DNA of 64,000 nt, from assembly GCA_019116365.1 (NCBI GenBank), contig DXBT01000032.1, positions 124,001-188,000 on the forward strand. The letters run 5' to 3'. Made by a program: the position numbers and the translations under genes. This DNA is from Barnesiella merdipullorum. GTDB taxonomy: Bacteria; Bacteroidota; Bacteroidia; Bacteroidales; Barnesiellaceae. Positions within the stretch are counted from its first letter, which is position 1, and each line of letters opens with the position of its first letter. Under the pieces are notes generated by a model that was given only the letters and a program-made list of their open reading frames with translations, was not told the DNA's origin and did not search any database. This document shows, piece by piece, positions 25,423-34,973 of the stretch.

Positions 25423-27081
25423 TTAGTTATTCTGATAAAGATACCGTTTGATACTGCGTTTGGGGGTCTTTTCAAACTCCTCGTAGTAAATCTTCAACCG
25501 ACTTATTTGACTGTATGCCGGGAGTTCTTTGTTGAGGGTGGCTATATCTTCTTCCATTTGAGCTTCCAGGGCATCTCCGGTGAGGTTGGAACGTTGGGCG
25601 TTCTCGATGTCGGGATAGACGAGAGCGACCAGTTTACCCTCTTGTTCGACAATGAGCGACTCGCACACATAGGGCATGTTGTTCAGCCGGTCTTCGATTT
25701 CTTCGGGGTAGATGTTTTGGCCCGAGGGGCCCAATATCATATTCTTGTTGCGGCCTCTCAGATAGACGAATCCATCGGCGTCGATGGTACAGAGGTCGCC
25801 GGTTCTCATCCAGCCGTCCGAGGTAAATATGGCTTGGGTAGCCTCTTCGTTTTTGTAATACCCCAGCATGGTGTTGGCTCCTTTTACCAGCAGTTCGCCC
25901 ACGATGTGTTCGGGGTCGGACGAATCGACACGTCCTTCCATGCGATCGACAATTCGGCCGCACGATCCTATGCGGGTCTCATCCCACGGAGCATAGGAGA
26001 TGAGCGGCCCACACTCGGTCATGCCGTAGCCTACGGTGAAGGGGAAGTTTATGCGGCGCAGGAATTGCTCTACCTCGCGGTTGAGAGCAGCTCCACCGAT
26101 AATCATCTGCACGAGATTGCCTCCAAAGGTTTCGTAGAGTTTGTCGTTGATCTTGGCCAGCAACTGACTGTCCAGGAAGGGAACCTTCAGCATCACTTTC
26201 ATCAAGGGTTTTTCCAGCAGCGGGAAGACTTTGGTCTTGATAATCTTCTCGATGATGAGCGGTACGGCGATAATCAGTTTGGGCTTTACGGTAGCAAAAG
26301 CATCCATGATGACCTTGGGCGACGGTACCCGGGTGAGGAAGTGCAGGTGGCACCCTTTGGCAAAGGGGTGAATCATTTCGATGACCATGCCATACATGTG
26401 AGCCATGGGCAACATACACACGATGCCGTCGCCGGCTTTCAGGAATGGCAGGTGTTCGAGACAGAACTCGACATTGGACCACAGGCTGCGGTAGGGGAGC
26501 ATTACCCCTTTGGAGAAGCCGGTAGAGCCCGAGGTGTAGTTGATGACGGCCAGCTCTTCGGGTGAGTCTTCGTGGTAATGCACGGCCTCGGGGGTGAATC
26601 GCGACGGATACTTCCGGCCGAAATATTCGTTCAGCCGGTCACGCGTATCGGTGAGCTGCTCGCACTTCGACATCAGCAGAGAGAAGTCGTTGAGCAGGAA
26701 AATCCCAGTGAGGTTCTTCATGAGACTTTCGTTCAGATTTTCCCACACGCCATCGCCCACAAAGAGCAGTTTGGCCTCGGAGTGGTTTACGATATGGTGA
26801 ATATTGTCGGCTTTAAACTCGTGCAGAATGGGTACAGGTACAGCCCCATAGGTGATGGAGGCAAAGAAGGCTACCGCCCAATGGGCCGAGTTTTTGCCGC
26901 AGATGGCAATCTTGTCGCCTTTTTCGATACCGGCACTCTCGAGCAGCAGGTGTATCTTGGCAATTTTGCGGGCTATGTCTTTGTAGTGGTAGGATACGCC
27001 GTCGAAGTCGCTCAGGGCGATACGTTCCCAATTGTCTTTGATGGCTTGTTCGATGTATTTATTAAAACAATTGTATTTCAT
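25423..27081 (-). CDS. Long-chain fatty acid:CoA ligase / AMP-binding enzyme
   Basis: A 552-residue acyl-adenylate-forming enzyme that would activate a carboxylic acid with ATP and load it on CoA. Motifs in order: phosphate-binding loop YTSGSTGFSKG (182-192), GYGMTECGP (A5 region), and RTGDL followed by the hinge RGRNKNMILGPSGQNIYPEEIE. The start at 27081 (MKYNCFNKYIEQ) is chosen because the longer frame would include the promoter at 27111-27118. Acyl length is not predictable. It is separate from the porin gene, which has its own promoter. Confidence 0.88.
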   Translation of the reverse strand: MKYNCFNKYIEQAIKDNWERIALSDFDGVSYHYKDIARKIAKIHLLLESAGIEKGDKIAICGKNSAHWAVAFFASITYGAVPVPILHEFKADNIHHIVNHSEAKLLFVGDGVWENLNESLMKNLTGIFLLNDFSLLMSKCEQLTDTRDRLNEYFGRKYPSRFTPEAVHYHEDSPEELAVINYTSGSTGFSKGVMLPYRSLWSNVEFCLEHLPFLKAGDGIVCMLPMAHMYGMVIEMIHPFAKGCHLHFLTRVPSPKVIMDAFATVKPKLIIAVPLIIEKIIKTKVFPLLEKPLMKVMLKVPFLDSQLLAKINDKLYETFGGNLVQMIIGGAALNREVEQFLRRINFPFTVGYGMTECGPLISYAPWDETRIGSCGRIVDRMEGRVDSSDPEHIVGELLVKGANTMLGYYKNEEATQAIFTSDGWMRTGDLCTIDADGFVYLRGRNKNMILGPSGQNIYPEEIEDRLNNMPYVCESLIVEQEGKLVALVYPDIENAQRSNLTGDALEAQMEEDIATLNKELPAYSQISRLKIYYEEFEKTPKRSIKRYLYQNN

Positions 27082-27110
27082 ATTTAATGAGAATTTACGA
27101 GTCATGATTA

Positions 27111-27142
27111 CAAAGATAGTGAAAGTCGAGAGCAGAGGCCAA
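27111..27142 (-). promoter_or_regulatory. Promoter of the acyl-CoA ligase gene
   Basis: On the minus strand TTG (27140-27142), a 21-base spacer and TATCTTTG (27111-27118), one base longer than the ideal spacing. It gives a leader of about 25 nt to the ATG at 27081. Confidence 0.6.
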
Positions 27143-27408
27143 CGAAAAACTTGTTTGTCAAGTTGGGCTATGCCGAGTCGCATCCTATCTTCTACAAAGA
27201 TAGTAGAAAAAATGAGATGAGAAAATATGGTGAACGTGGTGTTTTTTATAAAAACGGTAGCCGCAGTATATGAATTTTTTTAGTATTGTGATTTTATGTA
27301 ATTGGTTATAAGTATTTTATATGCTTGTTGAGATGCGATTTATACTCCTGTAACCTTCTATATAGGCCTGACGTTTATTCACATAAAAATAAAAAAGAGG
27401 TGTCTATT

Positions 27409-27440
27409 TTTGAAGATTCAACAGAAAGAGTATAATTTTG
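27409..27440 (+). promoter_or_regulatory. Promoter of the LRR protein gene
   Basis: TTTG (27409-27412), a 20-base spacer and TAATTTTG (27433-27440), 27 bases before the ATG at 27468. Confidence 0.7.
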
Positions 27441-27467
27441 TACCAAAACATTTAAATTTCATAAAAA

Positions 27468-29195
27468 ATGGGGAATCGTATGCTAAGGAAAGCATTGTCG
27501 TGCTTGATTCTATTTGCATTGTATGCACAATTGTCGTATGCCGTATCGATTAAAGATGAAAGTGGGGTTGGGTTTTATATCCTTTCGGAAGAGGATCTCA
27601 CGTGTGTGATAAATAATGCTCCCAATAAGTCGCATGTAACTATAGCCAGTTCATATCTGTATGAAGGGAAACGTTATAAGCCGGTAGAAATTGCCAAGTG
27701 GACTTTTATGGATAAGGACTCGGTCGAGACAGTAGCTTTACCCTCGACTATCGAGCGGATAGGGCAATCGGCATTCAATGGTTGTACCCAATTAAAGGAA
27801 ATATCTTTACCGAGTGGTTTGAAATCGATAGGCCCGTATTGTTTTGCGGCGTGTGACAGTCTCTCCGGATTTTCGGCACCGGCAGCGTTGACCGAAATAG
27901 GGAGCTCTGCTTTTTCGGGTAGCGGAGTGACTCATGTGGAAATCGGTGAAAACATAGAGGAAATAGGAGCATCGGCATTCTCTAATTGTCAGTCTCTACA
28001 ATCTTTTCGGATGTCGCCTTCACCTATGAAAACGATTAACAGTGGACTGTTTATGGATTGTATCAAATTGACAGGAGTTGAACTTCCCAATACGATAACC
28101 AATATAGAAGATAAAGTATTCAGCGGATGTACGTCATTGACCCAGATAGATCTTCCTGATAGTTTACTCAGATTGGGTGGTGATGCGTTTGAAGATTGTA
28201 TCAATTTATCCCATGTCGAAATGCCGAGTGGTATCACTCTGGGTATAGGTATTCAAAGTTATCCTTTTGTAAAATCCATCCATTTTACCCAGGGAGCGAG
28301 ACCGGTGGTCGATGCCGTGTTTCACTATTCGTTCCCCGACTTGGAATCGATTAGTTTTGCCGTAGGCATTACCGAAATAACAGGTTCGGCATTTTCCCAT
28401 TGCGATAGTTTGGAATCGATAGAATTTTCTACTTCGATACGGCGTATAGACGGCTCGGCGTTTTATCAATGTGGTAGATTGGAGCATGTCACATTGCCTC
28501 CCAATCTCATCAGTATTGGAAGTCGGGCCTTTACCGACTGTACTGGTTTGAAAAAGGTTGTATTGCCTGTGACGCTCGACACGATAGGAGTGTCGGCTTT
28601 TGCCTATTGTTCTGATCTGGAGGAGGTCGCTTTTCCCCATGGGTTGAAGTATATTGGCAGTGGTGCTTTCGATAGATGTACCAGTTTGAAGGTGGTAGAA
28701 ACCGATAGCGAACTCGAATATATTGGTAGTGATGCTTTTAATCATTCTGGCGTACAACGGTTGGTTCTTGGACGTGGATTGAAAACGATTGGCGATAGGG
28801 CATTTAACTATTGTCCGCTTACCGAGATTTATTCGTGGAATCCTCAACCGCCAGAGATCTTTTTCAGTACTTTCGCCGGCGGAATCTATTACGATGCTAC
28901 ACTGACTGTTCCTGCCCAGGCCGTCGAAGCCTATCAATCAGCTGAGTATTGGGAAAACTTTGAAAATATTGTCGGTCAAGACATGAGTGGGGTAGAGCAA
29001 CCGGCCAGAACCGATGTCTCGGTTTCGATACAGGATGGAAAATTAGTTGTCGAGAGTGATGAGATTCGCGAGATTGTGGTCTATGATACGCAGGGCCGTT
29101 TGGTCTATCGCGGTACCGATACCATAGTAAGTGTTCCTCGCTCGGGGCTCTATTTGGTAAAAGTGGGAACCGAGGTGCTTAAAGTAATGTTATAA
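27468..29195 (+). CDS. BspA-type leucine-rich-repeat surface protein with sorting-type C-terminus
   Basis: A 575-residue exported protein. A signal peptide (~1-25, ending YAVS) is followed by about sixteen 22-23-residue BspA/TpLRR repeats (pattern IGSxAFxxCxxLxxIxLPxxLxxI) from about residue 70 to 480. The last ~75 residues carry a domain like type IX secretion sorting tails (IREIVVYDTQGRLVYRG, then VPRSGLYLVKVG). BspA-type LRRs bind host matrix proteins or other bacteria in characterised cases. Met5 (27480) is a second possible start. The gene stands alone between its own promoter and a strong bidirectional terminator. Confidence 0.87.
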   Translation: MGNRMLRKALSCLILFALYAQLSYAVSIKDESGVGFYILSEEDLTCVINNAPNKSHVTIASSYLYEGKRYKPVEIAKWTFMDKDSVETVALPSTIERIGQSAFNGCTQLKEISLPSGLKSIGPYCFAACDSLSGFSAPAALTEIGSSAFSGSGVTHVEIGENIEEIGASAFSNCQSLQSFRMSPSPMKTINSGLFMDCIKLTGVELPNTITNIEDKVFSGCTSLTQIDLPDSLLRLGGDAFEDCINLSHVEMPSGITLGIGIQSYPFVKSIHFTQGARPVVDAVFHYSFPDLESISFAVGITEITGSAFSHCDSLESIEFSTSIRRIDGSAFYQCGRLEHVTLPPNLISIGSRAFTDCTGLKKVVLPVTLDTIGVSAFAYCSDLEEVAFPHGLKYIGSGAFDRCTSLKVVETDSELEYIGSDAFNHSGVQRLVLGRGLKTIGDRAFNYCPLTEIYSWNPQPPEIFFSTFAGGIYYDATLTVPAQAVEAYQSAEYWENFENIVGQDMSGVEQPARTDVSVSIQDGKLVVESDEIREIVVYDTQGRLVYRGTDTIVSVPRSGLYLVKVGTEVLKVML

Positions 29196-29251
29196 GTGCT
29201 TCGAAGGGTGGAACTCGACATGGTTTGCAGTTTCACCGAGATATAGAAAAA

Positions 29252-29304
29252 CAGGAAAGGATAAGAGACAATAAAAACACTCTTATCCTTTCCTGCTCTT
29301 TTAT
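29252..29304. terminator. Bidirectional terminator
   Basis: A 16-bp perfect stem (29252-29267 with 29280-29295) followed by CTCTTTT on the plus strand and by T5 on the minus strand. It separates the LRR gene from the convergent histidine-kinase gene. Confidence 0.85.
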
Positions 29305-29314
29305 GGTATCTACT

Positions 29315-31090
29315 TTAATTCTTTTTCAAAGAGAAGAGAATGTTCAAGCCACCCGAAGGTACATTCTTGACCCATATTTCTCCTTTGTGGAAGAGAACGG
29401 CATTTTTTACGATGGCCAGCCCCAGACCGGTACCACCAAGCTTGCGGGAGCGTCCTTTGTCCACCCGATAGAAACGCTCGAACAGGCGGTTCAAATGCTC
29501 TTCGGGTACACCCACTCCGTTGTCGGAGAAGGAGAAATAGTAGTAATTGTCGTCTTCGAGATAGCAGTCGATGGTAATTTGGGTACCCTTACCGGCATAG
29601 GCAATGGCATTGTCGGTGAGGTTTCTGAAGATCGAATACAACAGCGAGTAATTGCCGTTTAAGGTCATCTGGGCGTGCAGGTTGCGAGTCACCACGGTCA
29701 TCCCTTTTTCGGTAAGAGCGGCCTGCGATTCGCCTATCACTTCGTTGATAATCTTCTGCAAATCGGTATTGTCGGTGTCGTACAGGTCTTTCGATTCATC
29801 GAGCCGGTTGAGCATAGAGATATCGCGCAACAGATCGGTCAGTCGTTTCGATTGGGCGTAGCACCGTTCCATAAACATCCGTTTACGTTCGTCGTCCATC
29901 TGGGTCGAGAGTATGGTCTCCATATAACCTCTGATGCTGCTGACCGGGGTCTTCAACTCATGAGCGATATTCTGGGTCAGTTGTCTTTTCAGGCGGCTCT
30001 CCTGTTCTTGTTGGGTAATATCGTTAATGGCGATCTCGAAGGTGTGATCTTGAAAGATGATGCACTCGATAAGGAATGTGCGACTCCCTTTGTCGAGGGT
30101 CATCGACTCCGATATAAACTCTTCGCGCACATTGGGCTCAAAAAGCTTTTGAGAGATAAAGTCGTTGATTTTTTTGAGATTATCCTCCTTGAACAGATAG
30201 TCGGCCGGCGACAATGTGTTGTCGGTGATAAGGCTGAGGTATTGAATAAAGAGGTTGTTGGCCATGATGATGCGTTTGTCTTTCGAGAAAAACGCCAGCC
30301 CCTCTTTGGAGAATTGCAAGTGCTTGAACAGTTTTTCCTGCTCGATAGAAAGCTTCTCTTTGGTACGCAGCAGATTGTCGTAGATGTGGGTGAGGCTTTG
30401 GGTGATGTTGCCAATATCGTCAACCCCCGATTTTATAGTGATGTGTATGGGCTTGCCTTGTTCGGCTTGTTGGGCCAACTGCCCAAGGGCTGCAATCGAT
30501 TTTCCCAGACTGCGGCAGAAATAGTAGAGCAGCAGGATGGCAAAAATCGATATTCCCACCATGAAATAGATGAACTCCTTGTTGGGATTGAGTATGGAGA
30601 GATTCTCCCGTTCAAAGGGAATGGACGTGCGCACGATCCAGTCACCGCATTGGCGTGCCGAGTAGAAATAGTTTTTCTTGTGGGTTTGCGAATGTCGGAT
30701 GGCATACCCTTCGCCACTTTTCAACGCCTGCTGTATTTCGGGACGGGAGAGGTGATTGTCGGTCGCAGAGTCGCCATCTTCTCCAAATTGGCTCTCGAGC
30801 AGAACATCGCCGGTCTTGGCCGAGATTATGGTCACTCTCAAATCCTTGCTGGTCATGTTGCGGATAATCGAGTCGATGGATATATGGTCGATATCCTGGC
30901 CTTTGATCTGGGCGTATATGAGTCCGTTATAGTCTTGCAAAAGCACATTCAGCGACTGTTGCCGGTTCTCCTTTTCGAGGCGGTATTCAAACAGCAGGAT
31001 GATGGCGATAAAGACGATAAAGAGAGAGGCGATAGAGAAGAACAGCTTCCTATCGAATGTCATAAATTGAGTACGTTTTTCGAGTGTCAT
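29315..31090 (-). CDS. PhoR-like sensor histidine kinase
   Basis: A 591-residue membrane kinase: membrane segments at ~17-35 and ~175-193 bracket a ~140-residue periplasmic sensor, followed by a HAMP-like linker (~194-245) and a PAS-type segment (~255-360). The dimerisation/phosphoacceptor helix has His377 in the HELKTP motif, and the ATPase domain has NLTDNA (490-495), DNGVGVP (523-529) and GGTGLGLAI (552-560). It phosphorylates the response regulator encoded 8 bases upstream. Met10 (31063) is an alternative start. The signal is unknown; a PhoR-type architecture fits phosphate or envelope sensing. Confidence 0.9.
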   Translation of the reverse strand: MTLEKRTQFMTFDRKLFFSIASLFIVFIAIILLFEYRLEKENRQQSLNVLLQDYNGLIYAQIKGQDIDHISIDSIIRNMTSKDLRVTIISAKTGDVLLESQFGEDGDSATDNHLSRPEIQQALKSGEGYAIRHSQTHKKNYFYSARQCGDWIVRTSIPFERENLSILNPNKEFIYFMVGISIFAILLLYYFCRSLGKSIAALGQLAQQAEQGKPIHITIKSGVDDIGNITQSLTHIYDNLLRTKEKLSIEQEKLFKHLQFSKEGLAFFSKDKRIIMANNLFIQYLSLITDNTLSPADYLFKEDNLKKINDFISQKLFEPNVREEFISESMTLDKGSRTFLIECIIFQDHTFEIAINDITQQEQESRLKRQLTQNIAHELKTPVSSIRGYMETILSTQMDDERKRMFMERCYAQSKRLTDLLRDISMLNRLDESKDLYDTDNTDLQKIINEVIGESQAALTEKGMTVVTRNLHAQMTLNGNYSLLYSIFRNLTDNAIAYAGKGTQITIDCYLEDDNYYYFSFSDNGVGVPEEHLNRLFERFYRVDKGRSRKLGGTGLGLAIVKNAVLFHKGEIWVKNVPSGGLNILFSLKKN

Positions 31091-31098
31091 GTTTCAAG

Positions 31099-31779
31099 TC
31101 AAGTAGTTTCGAAACAATATCCGTATCCGAGTCGGGTAACGATGTGTTTCCCGTATTCACCGATCTTTTTGCGTAAACGGGTAATATTTACATCGATGGT
31201 ACGGTCCAGCACATAGACCTCGTCGGTCCATATTTTCGACAGAATCTCTTCGCGGGAGAATACTTGTCCCGGGTGGGAGAGTAGCAGTGAGAGTATCTCG
31301 AACTCCTTTTTGGTGAGCGGGAGTTCGTTTTGGTCGATAAAGGCCCGTTTTTTGGTAGGGTCGATATAGAGATTCTCGTATTGCAGAATTTCGGGAATCT
31401 CTTTTTCGGAGCTTCGGCGCAACACGGCTTTGACCCGGGCAATGACTTCGCGGATGGAGAAGGGCTTGGAGATGTAGTCGTCGGCTCCGATGTTGAATCC
31501 CATGAGTTTGTCGTCCTCGGTATCTTTGGCCGTGAGGAAGATGATGGGAATGTGTTTGAGCTTTTCGTTCTTGTGCAGAATCGAGGCCATCTTGAACCCG
31601 TTCATTTCGCCCATCATGACATCGAGCAGCAACAGGTTGTAGTCGGCCAGAGGCATTTGCAAGGCCTCTTCGGCCGAGTTGGCCGTATCGACCTCATAAC
31701 CCTCTACCTCGAGGTTGAATTTCAGAATTTCGCACAAATCTTCTTCGTCATCTACAACTAAAATTTTGTAATTGGCCAT
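31099..31779 (-). CDS. OmpR/PhoB-family response regulator
   Basis: A 226-residue regulator with a receiver domain (phospho-acceptor Asp53 in LLDVMM, acidic pocket Asp10/Asp11, conserved Lys in ISKPF) and a C-terminal winged helix (~130-226, DRTIDVNITRLRKKI). It binds DNA after phosphorylation by the kinase encoded next. The 73-bp gap upstream shows no clear promoter, so it may be read through from the glycosyltransferase operon. Confidence 0.93.
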   Translation of the reverse strand: MANYKILVVDDEEDLCEILKFNLEVEGYEVDTANSAEEALQMPLADYNLLLLDVMMGEMNGFKMASILHKNEKLKHIPIIFLTAKDTEDDKLMGFNIGADDYISKPFSIREVIARVKAVLRRSSEKEIPEILQYENLYIDPTKKRAFIDQNELPLTKKEFEILSLLLSHPGQVFSREEILSKIWTDEVYVLDRTIDVNITRLRKKIGEYGKHIVTRLGYGYCFETT

Positions 31780-31852
31780 AGCTTTCGGTTTTTATTGATG
31801 CTGCAAAATTGAGAAATAGATATTTCAACGATGTGACAATCGATTTTTAATT

Positions 31853-33577
31853 TCAATCTATCGATGCATCTCGCTGATGGAAATTCAAGAGCAACACAAA
31901 ATCTTTCACGTCGTTGCCTTTGCGGTCGCTTCGCAACTCTTGTTCAAAGGTGTATTGCTTGCCGTATTTCTCCTGTATGTATTGGAAATCTTTTTCTCCT
32001 ACCAGCAGATATCCTTCGCGAGGAGTCTCTCTTTCAAATTCGACCACACGATCCTGGGTGTAGAAGTTGATGATGAAAAAGTGCATCATGGGTGTCGATA
32101 CATAGGAGTATATCTTTCCTTCGGGGACCTCGGCAATGACCTCGTCGGCAAAGGGCTTCATCGACTTGGCATTGAGAACGACCGGCAGCGTTGAGGCGTC
32201 GAGCATGAGCTGTATGCCGAAGAAGAGTGCCACAACCGAGTAGATGTATCGGTTGTTGTAGGTGAGGTAGCGCTTGCTCTTGTAGATGTCGTAAATAAGG
32301 AATATGATAAATATGCCGGAAATAATCGACACGATATTCCACGATTCGGCCAATGCAGTCATATAGTAGGCCATGTCGTCGGGCAGGAGGGCATGGTAAT
32401 GGTCGGCGACTCCGCTCTTGACCAGGAGCAGGATAATCAGCAGCAAGGCTCCTACCGAGGCGATGAGAATCGAGAATACCCGCCAAACCTTGGGCCTCTG
32501 TTTAAGCAGATAGAGCATATACTCGGCCAGGAAGTAGGCTATAAAGGGATAGATGGGCAGGATATATACCGACCGCTTACTCTTGGGAATACAATAGAAG
32601 ACAAAGATAATGACGATGGACAGCAGGCTGAAGAGTCTCATGCGGTCCATGTGAGCTATATAGTCTTTGAACCGGCGCCAATATTGCTTTACCGTACCCT
32701 GTGGTTTCCTGTACTTCAGTACAAACAGCGACATGATTACCAGCAACGACCAGGGTAACCAACCGGCCAGGGTAATGTAGAAATAGTATATGACGGGTTG
32801 TTCGTGCGATTCGTAGCTCATCTTGCCCAGGAATCGGCCGAAGTTCTCTTCGAGTACCAGCTGCAAGAAGGTATCGCCGCCCTGTTGATAGGCCGCATAG
32901 TACCATGCTAAAGGAAGTATGCAGGAGAGCAAGGCCAGGGGCAAGACTTTATAAATGGTCTTCCAGAGCGATATTTTCTGCAAAAGCAGAAAGACCCCGA
33001 TGACGGCACATGGCAGGATAATGCCTACCGGACCTTTGGTGAGGGTAGCGATACTCATGAACAGGATAGCCCAAATGGGGACTCCCCGCAGGTGATGTTC
33101 CCACCATCGGTAGAGTTGCAACAGAGCCAAAACGATGAAACAGGTGAGCACCATATCGACTCTCGACGCCATGGCAGCCCGGTGTACCTCGAACCCCGAT
33201 AACAGCAGTAATGCCGACAGAAAAGCGATATCGTTACGACTCCGCTTGGCAAAGAAGAGGAAGCACATGGCCGACATGATGATAAGGGCCAGGGCCGACG
33301 GCAGTCGAGAGGTAAACTCGGTCACTTCGCCCGTGGGCAAGGACAGGGCAGCAATGCACCAGTGGAAGAAAGGCGGTTTGTAGGCAATATCGCTCCCGTT
33401 GTTCACGGGCAGTATCCAGTTGTCGTTTTGCAGCATGCTCACGGCGACAATGGCTTCGCGGGGCTCGCCCTTGGTGTGGAAGTTGGTCAATCCCAGGTAG
33501 GGTATGATTGTGAGAGTACTGATAATCAGCAATAGCAGAAACAGCGAAGATCTTGAGCTTATTTTAGGCATGTTCAT
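31853..33577 (-). CDS. GT39/ArnT-like membrane glycosyltransferase
   Basis: A 574-residue protein with a dozen or so membrane segments and the PMT_2/ArnT signature early on (HTKGEPREAIVAVSML near residues 34-49, which holds the catalytic acidic residue). Enzymes of this fold use polyprenyl-phosphate-linked sugars as donors on the periplasmic face of the inner membrane. It follows a GtrB-like and a GtrA-like gene by ~12 bases each, so it is probably the final transferase that decorates a lipid A, glycan or protein acceptor. The sugar and acceptor are not known. Met3 is an alternative start. Confidence 0.85.
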   Translation of the reverse strand: MNMPKISSRSSLFLLLLIISTLTIIPYLGLTNFHTKGEPREAIVAVSMLQNDNWILPVNNGSDIAYKPPFFHWCIAALSLPTGEVTEFTSRLPSALALIIMSAMCFLFFAKRSRNDIAFLSALLLLSGFEVHRAAMASRVDMVLTCFIVLALLQLYRWWEHHLRGVPIWAILFMSIATLTKGPVGIILPCAVIGVFLLLQKISLWKTIYKVLPLALLSCILPLAWYYAAYQQGGDTFLQLVLEENFGRFLGKMSYESHEQPVIYYFYITLAGWLPWSLLVIMSLFVLKYRKPQGTVKQYWRRFKDYIAHMDRMRLFSLLSIVIIFVFYCIPKSKRSVYILPIYPFIAYFLAEYMLYLLKQRPKVWRVFSILIASVGALLLIILLLVKSGVADHYHALLPDDMAYYMTALAESWNIVSIISGIFIIFLIYDIYKSKRYLTYNNRYIYSVVALFFGIQLMLDASTLPVVLNAKSMKPFADEVIAEVPEGKIYSYVSTPMMHFFIINFYTQDRVVEFERETPREGYLLVGEKDFQYIQEKYGKQYTFEQELRSDRKGNDVKDFVLLLNFHQRDASID

Positions 33578-33589
33578 AATCGAGCAGTC

Positions 33590-34543
33590 TTAAAGCGTTT
33601 TTTGATTAGTCGTGTCGAAATTGATTTTTTTGTCAATGATATATTCGGGACGGTTTTTGGTCTCGTCGAAGATATTGCCGATGTACTCCCCAAGGATACC
33701 TATTGTGAACAGTTGTACGCCTCCCAGGAATACGATGGTAATGATGGTCGATGACCAGCCGGGCACAATAGACTCTTTGCCCGAGAGGTACATGACAAAT
33801 ACCCAAATGGCATAGGCCAGGGCAATGAAAATAGAGAGCGTACCCAGCGAGATGGCCAGTTTGAGAGGCTTTTTGGAAAAACCGAAGATACCGGCCGAGG
33901 CAAGTGAGAACATCTTGCGCACCGAATATTTGGTTTTACCGGCCGCCCGTTCGTTGCGGTCGTAATAGAATGGGGTCTGTTTGAATCCCATCCAGCTGAA
34001 GAGCCCCCGCAGATATTTGTGCTTCTCGGGAAATTGTTTGAAAGCGTCGAGCACCTTGCGGTCGATGAGTCTGAAATCACCCGTATCGACGGGGAAGGTA
34101 TAGTCCGACAAGGCATTGAGCATGCGGTAGTACAGTTTAGCCGTAAACTTTTTCATGAAGGTTTCGCCCTCGCGTTTGTTGCGGACGGCATAGACCACGT
34201 TGCTGCCCTCCTTGAGATAGGTGTCGATCATTTGCGGAATCACCTCGGGAGGGTCCTGCAAATCGACGTCGATGATTACGGCCACATCGCCCGAGCAGTT
34301 GTGCAACCCGGCACTTACCGCATTTTGGTGACCAAAGTTCCGGGAGAACGACAGTACTTTGGTGTGAGGGTCGTTTTGGGCAAAGCCGAGCAAAAGTTCC
34401 TCTGTGCGATCTTTGCTGCCGTCGTTGACAAAAATGAGTTCGTAGTCATAGGGGGTACTGCTCATGACTTGAGAGAAGCGCTGGTGTGACAGGGGGAGAA
34501 CCTCCTCTTCGTTGTAGCAGGGAATGATGACAGATACTTTCAT
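33590..34543 (-). CDS. GtrB-type polyprenyl-phosphate glycosyltransferase (GT2)
   Basis: A 317-residue GT2 enzyme: a cytoplasmic catalytic domain (VSVIIPCYNEEE at the start, VNDGSKDRT near 40, DVDLQDPPEV near 93 carrying the DxD-like metal site) and two C-terminal membrane segments (~235-255 and ~270-292). It should transfer a sugar from a nucleotide donor to polyprenyl phosphate. The next gene encodes a GT39 transferase and the previous one a GtrA flippase candidate. Confidence 0.9.
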   Translation of the reverse strand: MKVSVIIPCYNEEEVLPLSHQRFSQVMSSTPYDYELIFVNDGSKDRTEELLLGFAQNDPHTKVLSFSRNFGHQNAVSAGLHNCSGDVAVIIDVDLQDPPEVIPQMIDTYLKEGSNVVYAVRNKREGETFMKKFTAKLYYRMLNALSDYTFPVDTGDFRLIDRKVLDAFKQFPEKHKYLRGLFSWMGFKQTPFYYDRNERAAGKTKYSVRKMFSLASAGIFGFSKKPLKLAISLGTLSIFIALAYAIWVFVMYLSGKESIVPGWSSTIITIVFLGGVQLFTIGILGEYIGNIFDETKNRPEYIIDKKINFDTTNQKTL

Positions 34544-34555
34544 GGCCTTTCCTTT

Positions 34556-34963
34556 TTATTTTTTAAACGTGATGCATTTATTCATGGCAAAGTTGCACAG
34601 CGTATATACGACCATACTCACCAATTGAGCCCAGGTGTCGGCCATGTGCAAGGTCTCTACCAGAATAAGCAGTGCTACGAACTGAATACCGTAACAGATC
34701 CCGAAACTGACGAGAAACAGCACGGCTTCGCGCATAAAGTTACTATTTAATTTCTTAAATACCCACAGTTTGCTCCAAAAGAAACTGTTGATAACGCCGG
34801 CTATATAGCCTACCAGATTGGCAACGGTATATTTTACGTGCAGCAACTCTTGCAGTACATAGATGACAACGAGGGTGATGAGGGTGTTTATGACTCCCAC
34901 GATACCAAATCGAATGAGTTGCCACAGGGTGTTTTTGTCATATTTTTTCAGCGATTCCAGCAT
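34556..34963 (-). CDS. GtrA-family membrane protein
   Basis: A 135-residue protein with four membrane segments matching GtrA (LIRFGIVGVINTLITL near residue 16, NFAMNKCITFKK at the end). GtrA proteins are thought to flip polyprenyl-linked sugars across the inner membrane. It is 12 bases before the GtrB-like gene and 10 bases after the channel gene. Confidence 0.9.
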   Translation of the reverse strand: MLESLKKYDKNTLWQLIRFGIVGVINTLITLVVIYVLQELLHVKYTVANLVGYIAGVINSFFWSKLWVFKKLNSNFMREAVLFLVSFGICYGIQFVALLILVETLHMADTWAQLVSMVVYTLCNFAMNKCITFKK

Positions 34964-34973
34964 GGGAGCGAGG

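Larger units (their letters stand above)
27082..27467. other. 386-bp intergenic region with divergent promoters
   Basis: The region is AT-rich. It holds the acyl-CoA ligase promoter (27111-27142, minus strand), a second minus-strand TATCTTTG at 27195-27202 set in a small dyad (TCTAC-N7-GTAGA) but without a -33 partner, and the LRR-protein promoter (27409-27440, plus strand). I see no ORF, tRNA or stable hairpin between 27203 and 27408. Confidence 0.6.

Noticed and set aside
27195..27202. Second TATCTTTG in front of the acyl-CoA ligase
   Set aside because: No -33 element at the right distance; the box at 27111-27118 is better placed.
29675..31216. 513-residue frame on the plus strand opposite the histidine kinase
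   Set aside because: Antisense shadow; the kinase motifs on the other strand are complete and in order.
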